Shown here: positions 34,349 through 42,872 of the stretch, piece by piece
How positions within the stretch are numbered: position 1 is the stretch's first letter
Layout: every line of letters starts with the position of its first letter
Assembly: GCA_965218775.1 (NCBI GenBank)
Contig: CBDCLS010000004.1
Location: 744,001 to 808,000 of the forward strand
Direction: 5' to 3'
Source of the DNA: CAUZIZ01 sp965218775
GTDB taxonomy: Bacteria > Acidobacteriota > UBA6911 > RPQK01 > JAJDTT01
DNA: 64,000 bases
Position numbers and translations under genes: made by a program
The notes under the pieces: generated by a model
What the model was told of the DNA's origin: nothing
Databases searched by the model: none
What the model saw: the letters and a program-made list of their open reading frames with translations, nothing else

Positions 34349-35008
34349 CTACCTCCACAAGAAAAGGAGCAACATTAGATAGATCCAAAGGCCATCCATG
34401 AAATGCCAGTACATGGCCACCACATCTATCGGTGTTCGGTTCAACGATCCAAACGGATTCTGTCGATTACGAAACAAGAGGAAGCCCAACGCAAACACCC
34501 CTCCCGACAAATGAACTCCGTGTGCTCCGGTCAAGACGTAGAAAAACGAGCTACTGGGATTCGAGCTGATGTAGACACCGTCTCCGATCAGCTGCTGCCA
34601 CACAACCACTTGGCCCACTAGGAACGCCCCACCCAAGACCGTAGTCACCAGCCACCATCTAGAAAAACGGGAATTGTCGCTCAGAACCTGGCGTGCGCGC
34701 TCGAGTGTCAAGCTGCTGGCTAGGAGCACCAGGCTATTGAACCAGATCAGACTCGGTAAGCTGGTGGGGATCCAGTCATTGGACAAGCCCTTGCGCACGA
34801 CATAGGCGCTGGTAAATGCCGTGAACAGCATGAGGATGGCCGCGAGAGCAGCCAGCATGCCGGTTCGATAGCGTCGAGCCGAAGTCTCCCCGGCGCCCCC
34901 TCCGGAACCACCCGGACCCTCCCAACTCCGGTTCGGACCACCACCTCCGCCTCGACCTGAATCTTCGAGCTCAACCTCGACTGGAGGTGGTGCAATCGTT
35001 GTAGCCAT
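34349..35008 (-). CDS. Second cytochrome c oxidase subunit III-like protein
   Basis: A 219-residue paralogue of the next gene. A Gly/Pro-rich soluble N-terminus (about 45 residues) precedes five helices, with LTGAHGVHLSGGVFALGFLL and the ending VAMYWHFMDGLWIYLMLLLF (YWHFMD replaces YWHFVD). Gene spacing is 3 nt on each side, so it is in the oxidase operon. Tandem subunit III genes are known in several oxidase clusters. The two may form a seven-helix-equivalent pair or be alternatives. Confidence 0.88.
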   Translation of the reverse strand: MATTIAPPPVEVELEDSGRGGGGGPNRSWEGPGGSGGGAGETSARRYRTGMLAALAAILMLFTAFTSAYVVRKGLSNDWIPTSLPSLIWFNSLVLLASSLTLERARQVLSDNSRFSRWWLVTTVLGGAFLVGQVVVWQQLIGDGVYISSNPSSSFFYVLTGAHGVHLSGGVFALGFLLFRNRQNPFGSLNRTPIDVVAMYWHFMDGLWIYLMLLLFLWR

Positions 35009-35011
35009 CTG

Positions 35012-36790
35012 CTAGCTCCCGGAAGTAGCCACCTCGGGAGTCGTCTGGGGAACGTAGTCCTCCTCCGCCCCCGGCACGCTGTATTCGTAAGGTCCTCGAT
35101 GGACTACGGGAAACTTCCCTGCAAAGTTGTCGTGAGGGGGAGGATAAGGCACTTCCCATTCGATGGTGGTTGCTTTCCAGGGGTTGATGTCCGCTTTCTT
35201 TCCTCGAGAGAGAGCCCAGATCAAAAGCGCCAGGAAGATGAACTGGGCAGCTATGGTCGTGAAGGCGAACATGCTGATGTATTTTTGAACTACGACCATC
35301 GGTTCCAGAAATTCGAAGGAAGTCAATTCGGCGTACCTGCGCGGATGCCCCGCGAAACCCAAGAAGTGCATGGGCATGAAGATGGCGTACACCCCCACGA
35401 AGGTGATCCAGAAGTGAATCTTTCCCCAGGTTTCGTTCAGCATGCGCCCGAACATCTTGGGGAACCAGTAGTAGGTTGCTGCGAAGATCCCGAATATGGC
35501 CGCCACGCCCATGATCATGTGAAAGTGGCCGACGACGAAATAGGTATCGTGCAGGTAGACGTCCACCGCAGGCTGATTCAGGAAGAGGCCACTGATGCCG
35601 CCGGTAACGAACAGGGAAACGAAACCCAGAGCCCACAGCATTGCCGTCGTGAACTGGATTCTCGCGCCCCACAGAGTTCCGAGCCAATTAAAGGTCTTGA
35701 TTGCAGAAGGCACCGCCACGGCCGTTGTCGTCAAAGAGAAAACGATTGCGGTATAAGGGCTCATCCCACTCATGAACATGTGGTGCCCCCAAACCAGGAA
35801 GCTGACAAAACCAATGCCCATGATGGCATAGGCCATCGCCTTGTAGCCAAAGATCGGTTTGCGGGAAAAGGTAGAAAGGATATGCGAAACAACGCCCATC
35901 CCGGGAAGGATTGCGATGTACACCTCGGGGTGACCGAAGAACCAGAACAGGTGCTGCCACAATAACGGGGAGCCGCCCTTGTGGTCTATGATCCTGTCGC
36001 TCACCACCAAGCCCCCGGGAACAAAAAAACTGGTGCCGGCATGGCGATCCAGCAGTAGCAGCACCCCTGCTGCCAACAGGACTCCGAAGGCCAGAAGACC
36101 CAGGATCGCTGTTACGAACCAAGCCCAGCAAGTCAAGGGGAGCCTCATCATGGACATCCCCTTTGCCCTCAAATCGATGGTGGTAACGATGAAGTTCAGG
36201 GCCCCCAACAAGGACGCGATTGAGAAGATCGCAATGCTCACGATCCAAAGTGATTGACCCGCCCCTTGGCCCGGACCGACAATCTCGTCGAGGGCACTCA
36301 ACGGAGGATAGGCGGTCCACCCGGAAATCGGAGCCCCTCCCTGGACGAAAAATGCGGCAAGGATCACCATCAGAGCCAGGAAGGTCACCCAGAACGAAAG
36401 CATGTTGAGGGTGGGAAAGGCCATGTCGTCGGCGCCAATCTGGATGGGGAGAAAGTAGTTCCCAAAACCACTCTGTGGTGCCGTCGTGAGGACGAAGAAC
36501 ACCATGATGGTGCCGTGCATGGTCAACATCGAAAGGTAGAACTCCGGCGTCATAACGCCGTCCGGCGCCCCTTCCGGGAAAAGAGTGCCCAGTATGGAAA
36601 TCTCAGTGCCGGGCCAGGCCAGATTCAGACGGACCAACAGTGAAAGGGCCATTCCCAGGAAGACGGAAAAGAGCGCCAGCAGGTAATACTGAATCCCGAT
36701 GACCTTGTGGTCGTAACTGAAAATATATTTCCGAATGAACCCCTGAGGCGCTTCGTGATGAACCGAGTGTGTCTGGACGGCTTCTCCCAT
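35012..36790 (-). CDS. coxA: Cytochrome c oxidase subunit I
   Basis: The catalytic subunit with heme a and the heme a3-CuB site. It is about 592 residues from ATG 36790; TTG 36811 would add seven. Helix VI contains FFGHPEVYIAILPGMGVVSH with the A1-type glutamate (XGHPEVY). CuB histidines are in VWGHHMFMSGMSPYT, and the heme ligands in VVGHFHMIMGVAAIFG. Twelve helices are evident. The HPEV motif classes it as an A1-type proton-pumping oxidase. The C-terminal 90 residues are longer than in mitochondria but common in bacteria. Confidence 0.96.
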   Translation of the reverse strand: MGEAVQTHSVHHEAPQGFIRKYIFSYDHKVIGIQYYLLALFSVFLGMALSLLVRLNLAWPGTEISILGTLFPEGAPDGVMTPEFYLSMLTMHGTIMVFFVLTTAPQSGFGNYFLPIQIGADDMAFPTLNMLSFWVTFLALMVILAAFFVQGGAPISGWTAYPPLSALDEIVGPGQGAGQSLWIVSIAIFSIASLLGALNFIVTTIDLRAKGMSMMRLPLTCWAWFVTAILGLLAFGVLLAAGVLLLLDRHAGTSFFVPGGLVVSDRIIDHKGGSPLLWQHLFWFFGHPEVYIAILPGMGVVSHILSTFSRKPIFGYKAMAYAIMGIGFVSFLVWGHHMFMSGMSPYTAIVFSLTTTAVAVPSAIKTFNWLGTLWGARIQFTTAMLWALGFVSLFVTGGISGLFLNQPAVDVYLHDTYFVVGHFHMIMGVAAIFGIFAATYYWFPKMFGRMLNETWGKIHFWITFVGVYAIFMPMHFLGFAGHPRRYAELTSFEFLEPMVVVQKYISMFAFTTIAAQFIFLALLIWALSRGKKADINPWKATTIEWEVPYPPPHDNFAGKFPVVHRGPYEYSVPGAEEDYVPQTTPEVATSGS

Positions 36791-36854
36791 CTCAATCGTC
36801 TCCAGTGTCAATCAAGAGTCGGTCTCTGAATCGCGTCGGCTGGTATCGAGCCGC

Positions 36855-37640
36855 CTACTCTTCTGCCTGATCCTTGAGCCAGTTGGCATAGTCCTCGTCT
36901 GAAAGGATCTGGATCGTACTCCTCATCTTGTGGTGTCCCAACCCGCAGAGCTCGGCGCAGGCAACTTCGTAGTGTCCTATCTTCGTGGGCTTGAAACGGA
37001 GGGGAATGGTCATGCCGGGTACGGTGTCCTGCTTGATTCGCAGCTCCCGTACGAAGAAGGCGTGGGTGACATCCTTGGAGCGAAGTATCAGCTCGACCTC
37101 ACGGTTGACCGGCACTGCCATCACGGGGAGCACAAGATCGTCGCGTGAAGCAGGATCATCCGGATCCAAACCTAGAAATTCACCGGCAGAATCGTCGATC
37201 AGCTCCGGTTTCGTCGAGCCGAACTGACCGTCCGCACCGGGATAACGAATATTCCACTGAAACTGCTGTCCCGTTACCTCGATCCGAACTACATCCTCTC
37301 CTGGCGGGATCAGATGCAAACTCGCCCAGATACTCTGTCCGGGGATGACCAGGGCAAAAAAGATCACGGCTGTCGCGAGAGTCCAGACAACCTCCAACTT
37401 ATCGTTTCCGTGACTGTAGTCGGCGGTTCGACCGGGTCGGTCCTTATAGCGCACGATCAAGTAGCCCAAACCGACCTGGGCCAGGATAAAGATAATTCCG
37501 GTGACCACCAAGGTCAGCATGAATTGCCGGTCCAGGGCCGCTCCGTGTTCCGAGGCCAGCTCTGGAAACCACCAGTACTTGCCAACGGTGAGGACAACGG
37601 ATACAAGGGTAATCAGCCAGATCGTAATCGCCAAAATCAT
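36855..37640 (-). CDS. coxB: Cytochrome c oxidase subunit II
   Basis: Carries the CuA electron-entry site. The 261-residue protein has two N-terminal helices (AITIWLITLVSVVLTVGKYW; LTLVVTGIIFILAQVGLGYL) and a periplasmic cupredoxin domain. Its CuA ligands are visible in KDVTHAFFV (His) and YEVACAELCGLGHHKM (Cys-x3-Cys-x3-His...Met). No heme c domain is fused at the C-terminus. It is the first gene of the operon, with a promoter-like sequence just upstream. Confidence 0.95.
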   Translation of the reverse strand: MILAITIWLITLVSVVLTVGKYWWFPELASEHGAALDRQFMLTLVVTGIIFILAQVGLGYLIVRYKDRPGRTADYSHGNDKLEVVWTLATAVIFFALVIPGQSIWASLHLIPPGEDVVRIEVTGQQFQWNIRYPGADGQFGSTKPELIDDSAGEFLGLDPDDPASRDDLVLPVMAVPVNREVELILRSKDVTHAFFVRELRIKQDTVPGMTIPLRFKPTKIGHYEVACAELCGLGHHKMRSTIQILSDEDYANWLKDQAEE

Positions 37641-37667
37641 CTGTCACTCCTCAGGAAAACAGACGCT

Positions 37668-37695
37668 ATTGTACCAAGTGAGTTTCAAGTTTCAA
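37668..37695 (-). promoter_or_regulatory. Probable promoter of the oxidase operon
   Basis: On the minus strand TTGAAA (37695-37690), a 16-bp spacer and TACAAT (37673-37668) lie about 30 bp upstream of the coxB start. CTGAGGAG follows as ribosome-binding site. Confidence 0.6.
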
Positions 37696-37830
37696 CGTAT
37701 AAATCGAGAGTTTTTCGGGAGAGCCTCATAAGAGAAAAATGTGCGCTCGGGGTTGTGGGCTGTTTGGCCCACTCGAAACCCGACACCACGACTATCTAGC
37801 CGCCTTCCGATGGCTAGGCAATCGCCCTCG

Positions 37831-37926
37831 CTTTGCCTTTGTCCTGTCCATTAGTCTGCATCAAGACCCTGACCACTGCCGGCCAGAAAAAACTCAAGGG
37901 GATGGAAGGGCAAGGGCGAAGGCAAG
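37831..37926. repeat. Degenerate hexamer-repeat element (copy 3)
   Basis: CTTTGCCTTTG at 37831-37841 faces GGAAGGGCAAGGGCGAAGGC at 37905-37924. It is weaker than the copies at 5.7 and 12.6 kb but uses the same hexamer words. It lies upstream of the oxidase operon promoter. Confidence 0.45.
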
Positions 37927-37953
37927 CCGCTGGACAGGTATAGAAATGGGCAA

Positions 37954-38013
37954 CTAGTGCAGCGCGCCACAAGTTTTGAACCAGGGTTCAGAACTTATGA
38001 CGAGCTGCACTAG
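37954..38013. repeat. 60-bp nested palindrome over the kinase stop codon
   Basis: Outer arms CTAGTGCAGC (37954-37963) and GCTGCACTAG (38004-38013) are perfect. Inner arms AAGTTTTGAACC (37971-37982) and GGTTCAGAACTT (37985-37996) pair at 11 of 12 positions. It includes the last bases of the histidine kinase gene and may terminate its transcript. Confidence 0.75.
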
Positions 38014-39863
38014 CCTTGTCTTACAGGGAGCAGAATCTCGAAAGTAGTACCCTTATCGAGCTCGCTGCGGACCTTGATCTCACCTCGATGCTTTTGAACG
38101 ACGGCCTGGACGTTGGCCAGGCCTACGTGGAGTCTTATCTTTGAGCCTTTCTCTATGAACCCGACTTCGAAGATCTTGGCCAAACGGTCTTCGGGGATTC
38201 CGTGCCCGGTATCGCTAGTAGTCACGAGCACGTGACCATTCTCGGTACTGGTTGCAATTGTGATGACCCCCTTCCCTTCGATGGCCTCTCCAGCGTTTAG
38301 GAACAAGGTCATGAAGGCCTGGTTCAACTCGATGGGGAAACTCTCGATCTTCGGAACGTCGGCGAACTTCTTGATCACCTTGATTCGATCTCCCCATTGC
38401 GGACTCAAGAGTGCCAGAGTGCTCTCGATTCCCCGACGAACGTCGGTGAGCTGAAACTCAGCCTCGTCGAGATGGATGAAGTTCTTGAGGCTTTGTACAA
38501 TAGTGCCCAGGCGCTCTCCTGCCTGCTCTACCTCGACGCGGTGCTGCCGAAGGGCTTCAAGAGCCGCCTGCCATCGGCTACTCTTTTTCAGTGCTTCAAT
38601 ACTCTCAGTCGCGGCAAGCTCGCCGTCCAGTTTGGCCAGCGCTCGCTTCGCCACGTCGGTGCTGCTGCCAATGACGCCTACTGGAGAGTTGATCTCGTGG
38701 GCCAACCCGGCGACCAACTTGCCCAGAGAAGCCATCTTTTCCAATTGGATCAAGCCCGCCTGAGCACTCTTGAGTCTTTCCAGGGCCTCGGCCTCGAACT
38801 TGATCTGCAGGTTCTTGAGCCTTGTGTTGGTCTGCTCTCCCAGGACTTCTTCCTTGACTCGCTGAAAGGCCCGGTGATGCTCCAGGGCCTTGCGAAAATC
38901 ACCGCGAGCCTCGTAGGTGTGGGAGAGCGCTTCGTGGGCACGGTAAATCTTCGGTTGGGTCTTGGCCTTCAGAGCGAGCTCGAGAGCCCTGTGGAGATAG
39001 CTGAGGGCTTCATCGAGCTTGTGCTTCTGTGAAGACAGATTGCCGAGATCAATCAGCGTTGTTATCTCAGCTGGCCAGTTCCTGACTCTCCGGCGGATCT
39101 GAAGGGCCTGGCTCAAGAACTCCTCTGCCTGGACCAGATCCCCTTTCGCCTGGTAGAGGGTGCCAATGTCGTTCAGAGCCCTCGCCTCGCCCAGCTCATT
39201 GCCTAGCTCATTCTCGCCTTTCCGACTGAGCTCCAGACTCATGAAATGGTATTTCAGCGCCTCGTCGAGCTTACCCTGGCGCTGGAGAATCGACCCCAGA
39301 CCTGTCAGGGCACGGCCTTCACCGAGTCGGTACTGCATACCTCGGAAGAGCTCGAGGCATCTGGTTTGGCACTCGTAGGCCTTCTCCAGGTCCCCCACAC
39401 TCTCATACACGCCTCCCAGCGATGTGAGCGCCCAACCCTCTCTCTCCTTGATTCCCAGACGATGAAGTTTGTCGATTGACTGGTGAAGGCTCTCTACGGC
39501 TCGGTCAAATTGGCCGATACTCCAGTAGACCAGACCGAGTCCCAGCAGGACACTGGCGATGCCTTCCTCCTCCTCCAATTCGCGAAACAGCGTGATGGAC
39601 TCTAGGCCCTTGCTCAGAGCAGCGTCGAAGGCCCCAACGAAATAGTCACGGGTAGCCTGGTTGAGGAGACCCCAGGCGATGCCTCGGGGATAAGAGAGTT
39701 GGCGAGCGATTTCCAACGCTTGGGTCGCAAACTCCCCTTTCCGATCGGGGTCTCCGAAGTTCGTCTCCAAAGCCAGCTCATTCAGGACGTCGACCTTTTC
39801 CGTCGATGGTTCGGCACCGAGAGAGGCGAGTCGTTGTTTCAGCTGTTCGACAGTGTCATTCAT
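38010..39863 (-). CDS. Soluble TPR-repeat sensor histidine kinase
   Basis: 617 residues with no membrane segment. Residues about 40-340 form at least seven tetratricopeptide repeats (for example GLGLVYWSIGQFDRAVESLH). A coiled coil follows to about 380. The H box is GLAHEINSPVGVIG with His389. The ATPase domain has an N box, NQAFMTLFLNAGEAI, at 514-528, G1 DTGHGIP at 551-557, and GLANVQAVVQKHRGEI near 581. TPRs replace a membrane sensor, so it probably reads a protein partner. No response regulator is adjacent. The stop codon lies in a 60-bp palindrome. Confidence 0.9.
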   Translation of the reverse strand: MNDTVEQLKQRLASLGAEPSTEKVDVLNELALETNFGDPDRKGEFATQALEIARQLSYPRGIAWGLLNQATRDYFVGAFDAALSKGLESITLFRELEEEEGIASVLLGLGLVYWSIGQFDRAVESLHQSIDKLHRLGIKEREGWALTSLGGVYESVGDLEKAYECQTRCLELFRGMQYRLGEGRALTGLGSILQRQGKLDEALKYHFMSLELSRKGENELGNELGEARALNDIGTLYQAKGDLVQAEEFLSQALQIRRRVRNWPAEITTLIDLGNLSSQKHKLDEALSYLHRALELALKAKTQPKIYRAHEALSHTYEARGDFRKALEHHRAFQRVKEEVLGEQTNTRLKNLQIKFEAEALERLKSAQAGLIQLEKMASLGKLVAGLAHEINSPVGVIGSSTDVAKRALAKLDGELAATESIEALKKSSRWQAALEALRQHRVEVEQAGERLGTIVQSLKNFIHLDEAEFQLTDVRRGIESTLALLSPQWGDRIKVIKKFADVPKIESFPIELNQAFMTLFLNAGEAIEGKGVITIATSTENGHVLVTTSDTGHGIPEDRLAKIFEVGFIEKGSKIRLHVGLANVQAVVQKHRGEIKVRSELDKGTTFEILLPVRQG

Positions 39864-40288
39864 CGAATTGCTCGAACGATGTGTCCCATTCTATCGCAGA
39901 CCAGCATGAATTGAAGGGTGGACTGAGAAGAAGAAACTCGGCTTGCCTTGTCCCCGAATATCACTGGCAGTCAACTGAGCAATGACCATGAAGGAGCGGG
40001 CCCTTCGTTGCAGGTCGTAGCGGTAGGCTCCAAGCCGCCGTGCCGTCGAGCCAAAGGCTCGTGAAGAAGAAGACTTCGGCCTGGAGGCCAAAGCTACATC
40101 CGCCGCGCTCTAGACGACTACGGTTTCAGAGAGGAACTTCACAAGAGAGGATGAGGAGGGCGTATACCGAGTCATTTGAGAGAGGCTGAGATTTTAGGTG
40201 GGACAAGGGGACGCCCTCCTTATCCACCCTCCAGGCCCAACGGGTTCCTGGAAAGAGGAGCAGAGTCTACAGGACTCCCCTGACAACT
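39864..40288. other. Intergenic region between histidine kinase and enoyl-CoA hydratase genes
   Basis: No gene was found. It holds a GGCCTCCAGGCC-type repeat (40016-40104) and, after it, inverted words AGGAGGGCGT and ACGCCCTCCT (about 40152 and 40210) that could form a hairpin. Confidence 0.6.
40016..40104. repeat. GGCCTCCAGGCC palindromic repeat (copy 2)
   Basis: Same family as 8226-8309, in reverse orientation: CGTAGCGGTAGGCTCCAAGC, a central GAGCCAAAGGCTC hairpin, and GACTTCGGCCTGGAGGCC with CAAAGCTAC at the end. Confidence 0.75.
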
Positions 40289-41068
40289 TTATGGTTTGCG
40301 CCAGACAGGGGGACGTTTCTCCAAGAATGAGGCCACTCCCTCCTTGAAATCCTCGGTGTTGCGGGCCACGGCATTCCACTGTGCCGCCAAGGCCAGGGAC
40401 TCCTCCAGGCCCAGGCCTCGGAGCTGCCCCAGGAGATGCTTCGTCCAGGCCAGTGTACCCGCATTGTGTTTCACAAGAACCTCGGCGAGCGTTCGGGCCT
40501 GATTCATTAAGTCCCCGGGGGAAACCACTTCATTGACCAGTCCGATATCCTGAGCCTCCCGAGCAGACAGGATCCTCCCCGTCAGCAACAGTTCCCTGGC
40601 TCGCCTCTCGCCAACTTGCTGCAAAAGAAAGACGCTTACCAGGGCCGGGATGAAGCCAACCTTGACTTCCGGGAAACCAAAGCTGGAAGCTTCCGAAGCC
40701 AGCACGAAGTCGCAAACACTCGCCAATCCGCAACCTCCCGCCAGGGCGGGGCCGTTAACCGCCGCGATCACCGGCTTGGGAAACTGATAGAGCCGCCGCA
40801 GCAGGTCAACTAGAACAAGGGTATCGCGGCGCGCTTCCTCTGCAGACAGAGAGGTCATCCGGCCCAGTTCGGCAAGATCGGCACCGGCACAAAAACTCGA
40901 TCCGGAACCAGTGACGATAACGGATGAGATTTGCTTTTCTCTTTCGATCTCGCTGAGAACCCGCTGGAACTCCCCGAGGAGGGGAGCGGAGAGGGCATTC
41001 CGTACCTTGGGTCGATTCAACGTGACCACGGCACTTGGAGGAGCCAACTCTAGCTGCAAATGCTTCAT
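40289..41068 (-). CDS. Enoyl-CoA hydratase/isomerase family protein
   Basis: A 259-residue crotonase-fold enzyme. The oxyanion-hole segments are GSGSSFCAGADLAEL and AAVNGPALAGGCGLASVCDF. The glutamate expected in helix 3 appears in SFGFPEVKVGFIPA. It starts 36 nt after the carboxyltransferase gene. That order matches liuB-liuC of leucine/isovalerate degradation, where the hydratase converts 3-methylglutaconyl-CoA. The specific substrate is inferred from the neighbour only. Biotin carboxylase and acyl-CoA dehydrogenase genes are not in the window. Confidence 0.88.
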   Translation of the reverse strand: MKHLQLELAPPSAVVTLNRPKVRNALSAPLLGEFQRVLSEIEREKQISSVIVTGSGSSFCAGADLAELGRMTSLSAEEARRDTLVLVDLLRRLYQFPKPVIAAVNGPALAGGCGLASVCDFVLASEASSFGFPEVKVGFIPALVSVFLLQQVGERRARELLLTGRILSAREAQDIGLVNEVVSPGDLMNQARTLAEVLVKHNAGTLAWTKHLLGQLRGLGLEESLALAAQWNAVARNTEDFKEGVASFLEKRPPVWRKP

Positions 41069-41104
41069 TGAGATCTCGTTAGCAGAGGCGATCTATTTTC
41101 CTAT

Positions 41105-42730
41105 TCAGACTTGAAGGACGCCCGTCTTGAAGGGCGGAATGTCCGGGTTGAGCGAGACGACCTCGAGAGCCAGCTTCAGGGCTTCCCGGGTGCGATGAGG
41201 TTCGATGATGGCATCGACCCACAAACGGGCTGCCGAGTAGCGAGGATCCATTTGCCCGGTGTAGTTCCGTTCGATCTTTTCACGCAGCTCCTCACGGGCC
41301 TGATCATCGATCTCACGACCCTCTTTCTGCAGTTGACGGACTCTCAACTCGAGCAGGGTCCGGGCCGCCTGTTCGGCTCCCATTACAGCGTAGCGGCTGG
41401 TCGGCCAGGCAAAGAGAAAGCGCGGATCGTAGGCCTTGCCACAGAGGGCATAGTTGCCCGCTCCGTAGCTTCCACCAGTGATGACCGTGATCTTGGGTAC
41501 TACGCTGTTAGCCACCGCGTTGACGAGCTTGGCGCCTGATTTGATGATCCCGGAGACTTCAGCCTCCTTTCCTACCATGAACCCATTCACGTCCTGGAAA
41601 AACAGAAGCGGAATCCGACTCTGATTACAATCCAGCACGAACCGCGCCGCCTTATCGGCGCTCTCGGTGTAGATCACTCCCCCGAATTCGAAGGGTCGAT
41701 CAAGTTCCCTGATGTGCTGTTTTTGATTGGCCACCACGCCCACCGACCATCCTCCCAGACGCACGTAACCACACAGCAGGGTCCTTCCACGCTCTGCCTT
41801 GTACTCAACCAACTCATGATCGTCGAAAATACACTCGAAGATCTGCCTGACATCGTATTCCTGGGAGGGGTCCAGAGGCATGAGGCGATAGATATCCTGC
41901 GGTGACCTCCGCGGAGATTTCTCCTCCACTCTCTGAAAAGGCGCCCGGGGAAACTCACCGAGTCGACCCGCCAGCTGACGGATTCGCTCCAGGCAGGCGG
42001 GGTCGTCCTTCTCTCGGAAATCGATGGAGCCACTCGAAACCGCGTGGAGTTCCGCTCCTCCCAGCTCTTCGCTATCGATCTCCTGACCGATCGCCGCCTT
42101 AACCAGGGAGGGTCCCGCAATATAGAGACCACTACCCTGAGTCATCAGAACCTTGTCGCACATGATCGGAAGATAGGCTCCTCCTGCCACACAAGGACCC
42201 ATGATGGCCGCCATCTGCGGAATGCCCTCGGCAGAGATCTTGGCGTTGTTGCGGAAGATGCGTCCGAAATCGTCTTCATCGGGGAAAATCTCGTCCTGGA
42301 GCGGGAGGAATACACCGGCTGAATCGACGAGATAGATGAGAGGTAATCTGTTACTGATCGCGATGCGCTGCGCTCGCAGGACCTTCTTCACCGTCATGGG
42401 AAAGAACGAACCTGCTTTGACGGTGGCGTCGTTGGCGATGATCATGAACTGCCGACCGGCAACCTGGCCGATCCCAACGATCACACCCGCAGCCGGGGCT
42501 CCGCCCCATTCGCGATACATCTCGAAGGCCGAGAAGAGTCCCAGCTCGAAGAACTCGACACCGGGATCAACCAATCGATCGATTCTCTCGCGGGCCGTCA
42601 GACGCCCCTTCTGGTGTTGTCGCTCGATGGCTGCGACGCCTCCACCCAGTTGGACTTCACGTTGACTGGAACGGATCGTCGCCAGAACCTCGTCCCAGCT
42701 TTGGCAGGCTTCGAGAACTTTTTCCGCCAC
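41105..42730 (-). CDS. Acyl-CoA carboxyltransferase, methylcrotonyl-CoA carboxylase beta type
   Basis: The 541-residue carboxyltransferase subunit of a biotin-dependent acyl-CoA carboxylase. It has the N-terminal crotonase-like half (GRLTARERIDRLVDPGVEFF, GPCVAGGAYLPIMCDKVLM) and the C-terminal half (LLFFQDVNGFMVGKEAEVSG, VITGGSYGAGNYALCGKAYD, WPTSRYAVMGAEQAA). The motif GSYGAGNYALCG is typical of methylcrotonyl/geranyl-CoA types rather than propionyl-CoA types. It is the first gene of a two-gene operon with the hydratase. No biotin-carrying subunit is nearby. Confidence 0.9.
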   Translation of the reverse strand: MAEKVLEACQSWDEVLATIRSSQREVQLGGGVAAIERQHQKGRLTARERIDRLVDPGVEFFELGLFSAFEMYREWGGAPAAGVIVGIGQVAGRQFMIIANDATVKAGSFFPMTVKKVLRAQRIAISNRLPLIYLVDSAGVFLPLQDEIFPDEDDFGRIFRNNAKISAEGIPQMAAIMGPCVAGGAYLPIMCDKVLMTQGSGLYIAGPSLVKAAIGQEIDSEELGGAELHAVSSGSIDFREKDDPACLERIRQLAGRLGEFPRAPFQRVEEKSPRRSPQDIYRLMPLDPSQEYDVRQIFECIFDDHELVEYKAERGRTLLCGYVRLGGWSVGVVANQKQHIRELDRPFEFGGVIYTESADKAARFVLDCNQSRIPLLFFQDVNGFMVGKEAEVSGIIKSGAKLVNAVANSVVPKITVITGGSYGAGNYALCGKAYDPRFLFAWPTSRYAVMGAEQAARTLLELRVRQLQKEGREIDDQAREELREKIERNYTGQMDPRYSAARLWVDAIIEPHRTREALKLALEVVSLNPDIPPFKTGVLQV

Positions 42731-42872
42731 GTTGACCTCTTGCTATCGCTATTATAGACGCAGCGTTTAGCCATCGCGTGCGTCGCGCCTTTGGAGTTGA
42801 AGCAGAGGTAGATTCAACAAGAGCGTGCCTCGTTCCCCGTTGGCGATATTCGTGCTACGATCCTAGGTCCTT

